Below, piece after piece: positions 6,900 to 7,324 of a stretch of 7,324 nucleotides of DNA (position 1 is the first letter of the stretch; every line of letters begins with the position of its first letter). A model generated the notes under the pieces. The model worked only from the letters and a program-made list of their open reading frames with translations. It made no database searches and was not told where the DNA came from. Both the position numbers and the translations under genes were made by a program. The DNA is taken from positions 1 through 7,324 of the forward strand of contig JAFVYT010000201.1 of assembly GCA_017508505.1 (NCBI GenBank), in the 5' to 3' direction. Origin of the DNA: Clostridia bacterium (lineage in GTDB: Bacteria > Bacillota_A > Clostridia > Oscillospirales > SIG627).

Positions 6900-6988
6900 T
6901 TTTTAAAATAATAAAACCAAGCCCCAATCCCATTCCCCTTTTTCATCGGAAGGAAAATTCCAAATGAAATTGACGTGAGGATATTATA

Positions 6989-7324
6989 ATGGCACAAGTA
7001 ATCAAAAAGAACACGGATCTTGCAAAAACCTTTCTGAAGTACAAGGGACTCTCGATTTTGGGGTACGCGCTCCCATTCTTGGGGATCTTCCTGTTTTTCC
7101 CCGCGTTTTCCGACGGGAACGCGCTCCTTGCCCTCCTTGCCGTCCTGATCGGCATCGGAGGCATCTTCGTCGGAGTTGCAATGGGACGCAAGGCCAGCAT
7201 CTACTTTTCCGGAGTTTCCGGAGAAGGCAGGCTGATGGCCGTTGTGGAAAAGCTTCCCGAGGCCTTCGTCGGCTTTCAGAACGTGAACGTGACCTATGAG
7301 GGAAAAACAAGCGAGATCGATATG
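6989..7324 (+). CDS. Membrane-anchored NERD (nuclease-related) domain protein, 3' end outside window
   Basis: Open frame from ATG 6989 to the window edge: 112 codons, no stop, incomplete at the 3' end. TGAGG (6976-6980) lies 8 bases before the ATG. Two membrane helices (about residues 21-38 and 44-64) and a short basic stretch (GRK, 67-69) precede the start of a NERD domain: SGVSGEGRLMAVVEKLP (74-90), then FQNVNVTYEG and SEID (108-111). The G-x-x-GE motif and the later E-I-D match the first conserved blocks of NERD, a domain related to restriction-type endonucleases. The remaining catalytic block (usually an E-x-K) would lie beyond the window. NERD proteins are widespread and mostly uncharacterised; DNA-processing roles are proposed. 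The family call is by motif recognition only. Confidence 0.75.
   Translation, partial: MAQVIKKNTDLAKTFLKYKGLSILGYALPFLGIFLFFPAFSDGNALLALLAVLIGIGGIFVGVAMGRKASIYFSGVSGEGRLMAVVEKLPEAFVGFQNVNVTYEGKTSEIDM

Noticed and set aside
6897..6915. AT-only inverted repeat just after the PHP stop as terminator
   Set aside because: The pairing is made of A-T pairs only, short, and not followed by a clear T run; too weak to call.
6970..6990. TTGACG and TATAAT in front of the NERD gene as a promoter
   Set aside because: The elements are only 9 bases apart and the TATAAT overlaps the ATG, so they cannot form a standard promoter for this gene. No better -35 was found at 17 bases from the TATAAT.

Overview
The window reads as ordinary bacterial chromosome from a Firmicute, most likely an uncultured or gut-type member of the Clostridia. 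This rests on Bacillus/Clostridia protein families (LiaF/LiaG-like, YdbS/YdbT-like, NatA/NatB-like), strong AGGAGG-type ribosome binding sites, a consensus sigma-A promoter, a U-tract terminator and balanced base composition. This placement is inference: there is no rRNA or other phylogenetic marker here. All eight genes are on the + strand and coding density is high. No tRNA, rRNA, CRISPR array, insertion sequence or phage gene was seen.

Region 1 (about 1-5744) looks like one six-gene operon for cell-envelope stress or antimicrobial resistance. In order: a LiaF-like four-helix membrane protein with a C-terminal beta domain (16-693); a DUF4097 / LiaG-like anchored beta-solenoid protein (690-1499); a YdbS-like bacterial PH-domain membrane protein (1539-2033); a YdbT-like protein with three bacterial PH domains (2020-3495); an ABC ATPase of the NatA/YhaQ type (3526-4425); and its ABC-2 permease (4429-5670). 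Junctions are a 4-base overlap, 39 bases, a 14-base overlap, 30 bases and 3 bases, with no internal terminator seen. A strong hairpin-plus-U terminator (5709-5744) closes the unit. The operon's promoter and any regulator lie left of the window. In Bacillus subtilis, homologues of these proteins belong to separate envelope-stress loci (lia, ydbST, natAB/yhaQP), so their fusion into one unit is the most interesting feature here.

Region 2 (5745-6899) is a single-gene unit. A consensus promoter (TTGAAT, 17-base spacer, TATAAT) precedes a PHP-family metal-dependent phosphoesterase/hydrolase with a full set of nine predicted metal ligands. A second hairpin with a T run lies inside the last codons of this gene and may be its terminator.

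Region 3 (6900-7324) holds a short AT-rich gap and the first 112 codons of a membrane-anchored NERD (nuclease-related) domain protein, which runs off the right edge.

Putting region 1 together (inference): the LiaF-like and LiaG-like proteins would sense or buffer envelope damage, the two PH-domain proteins would act in the membrane as resistance factors, and the ABC pair would export a toxic compound or ion. The PHP and NERD genes look like separate transcription units with no clear functional link to the operon.
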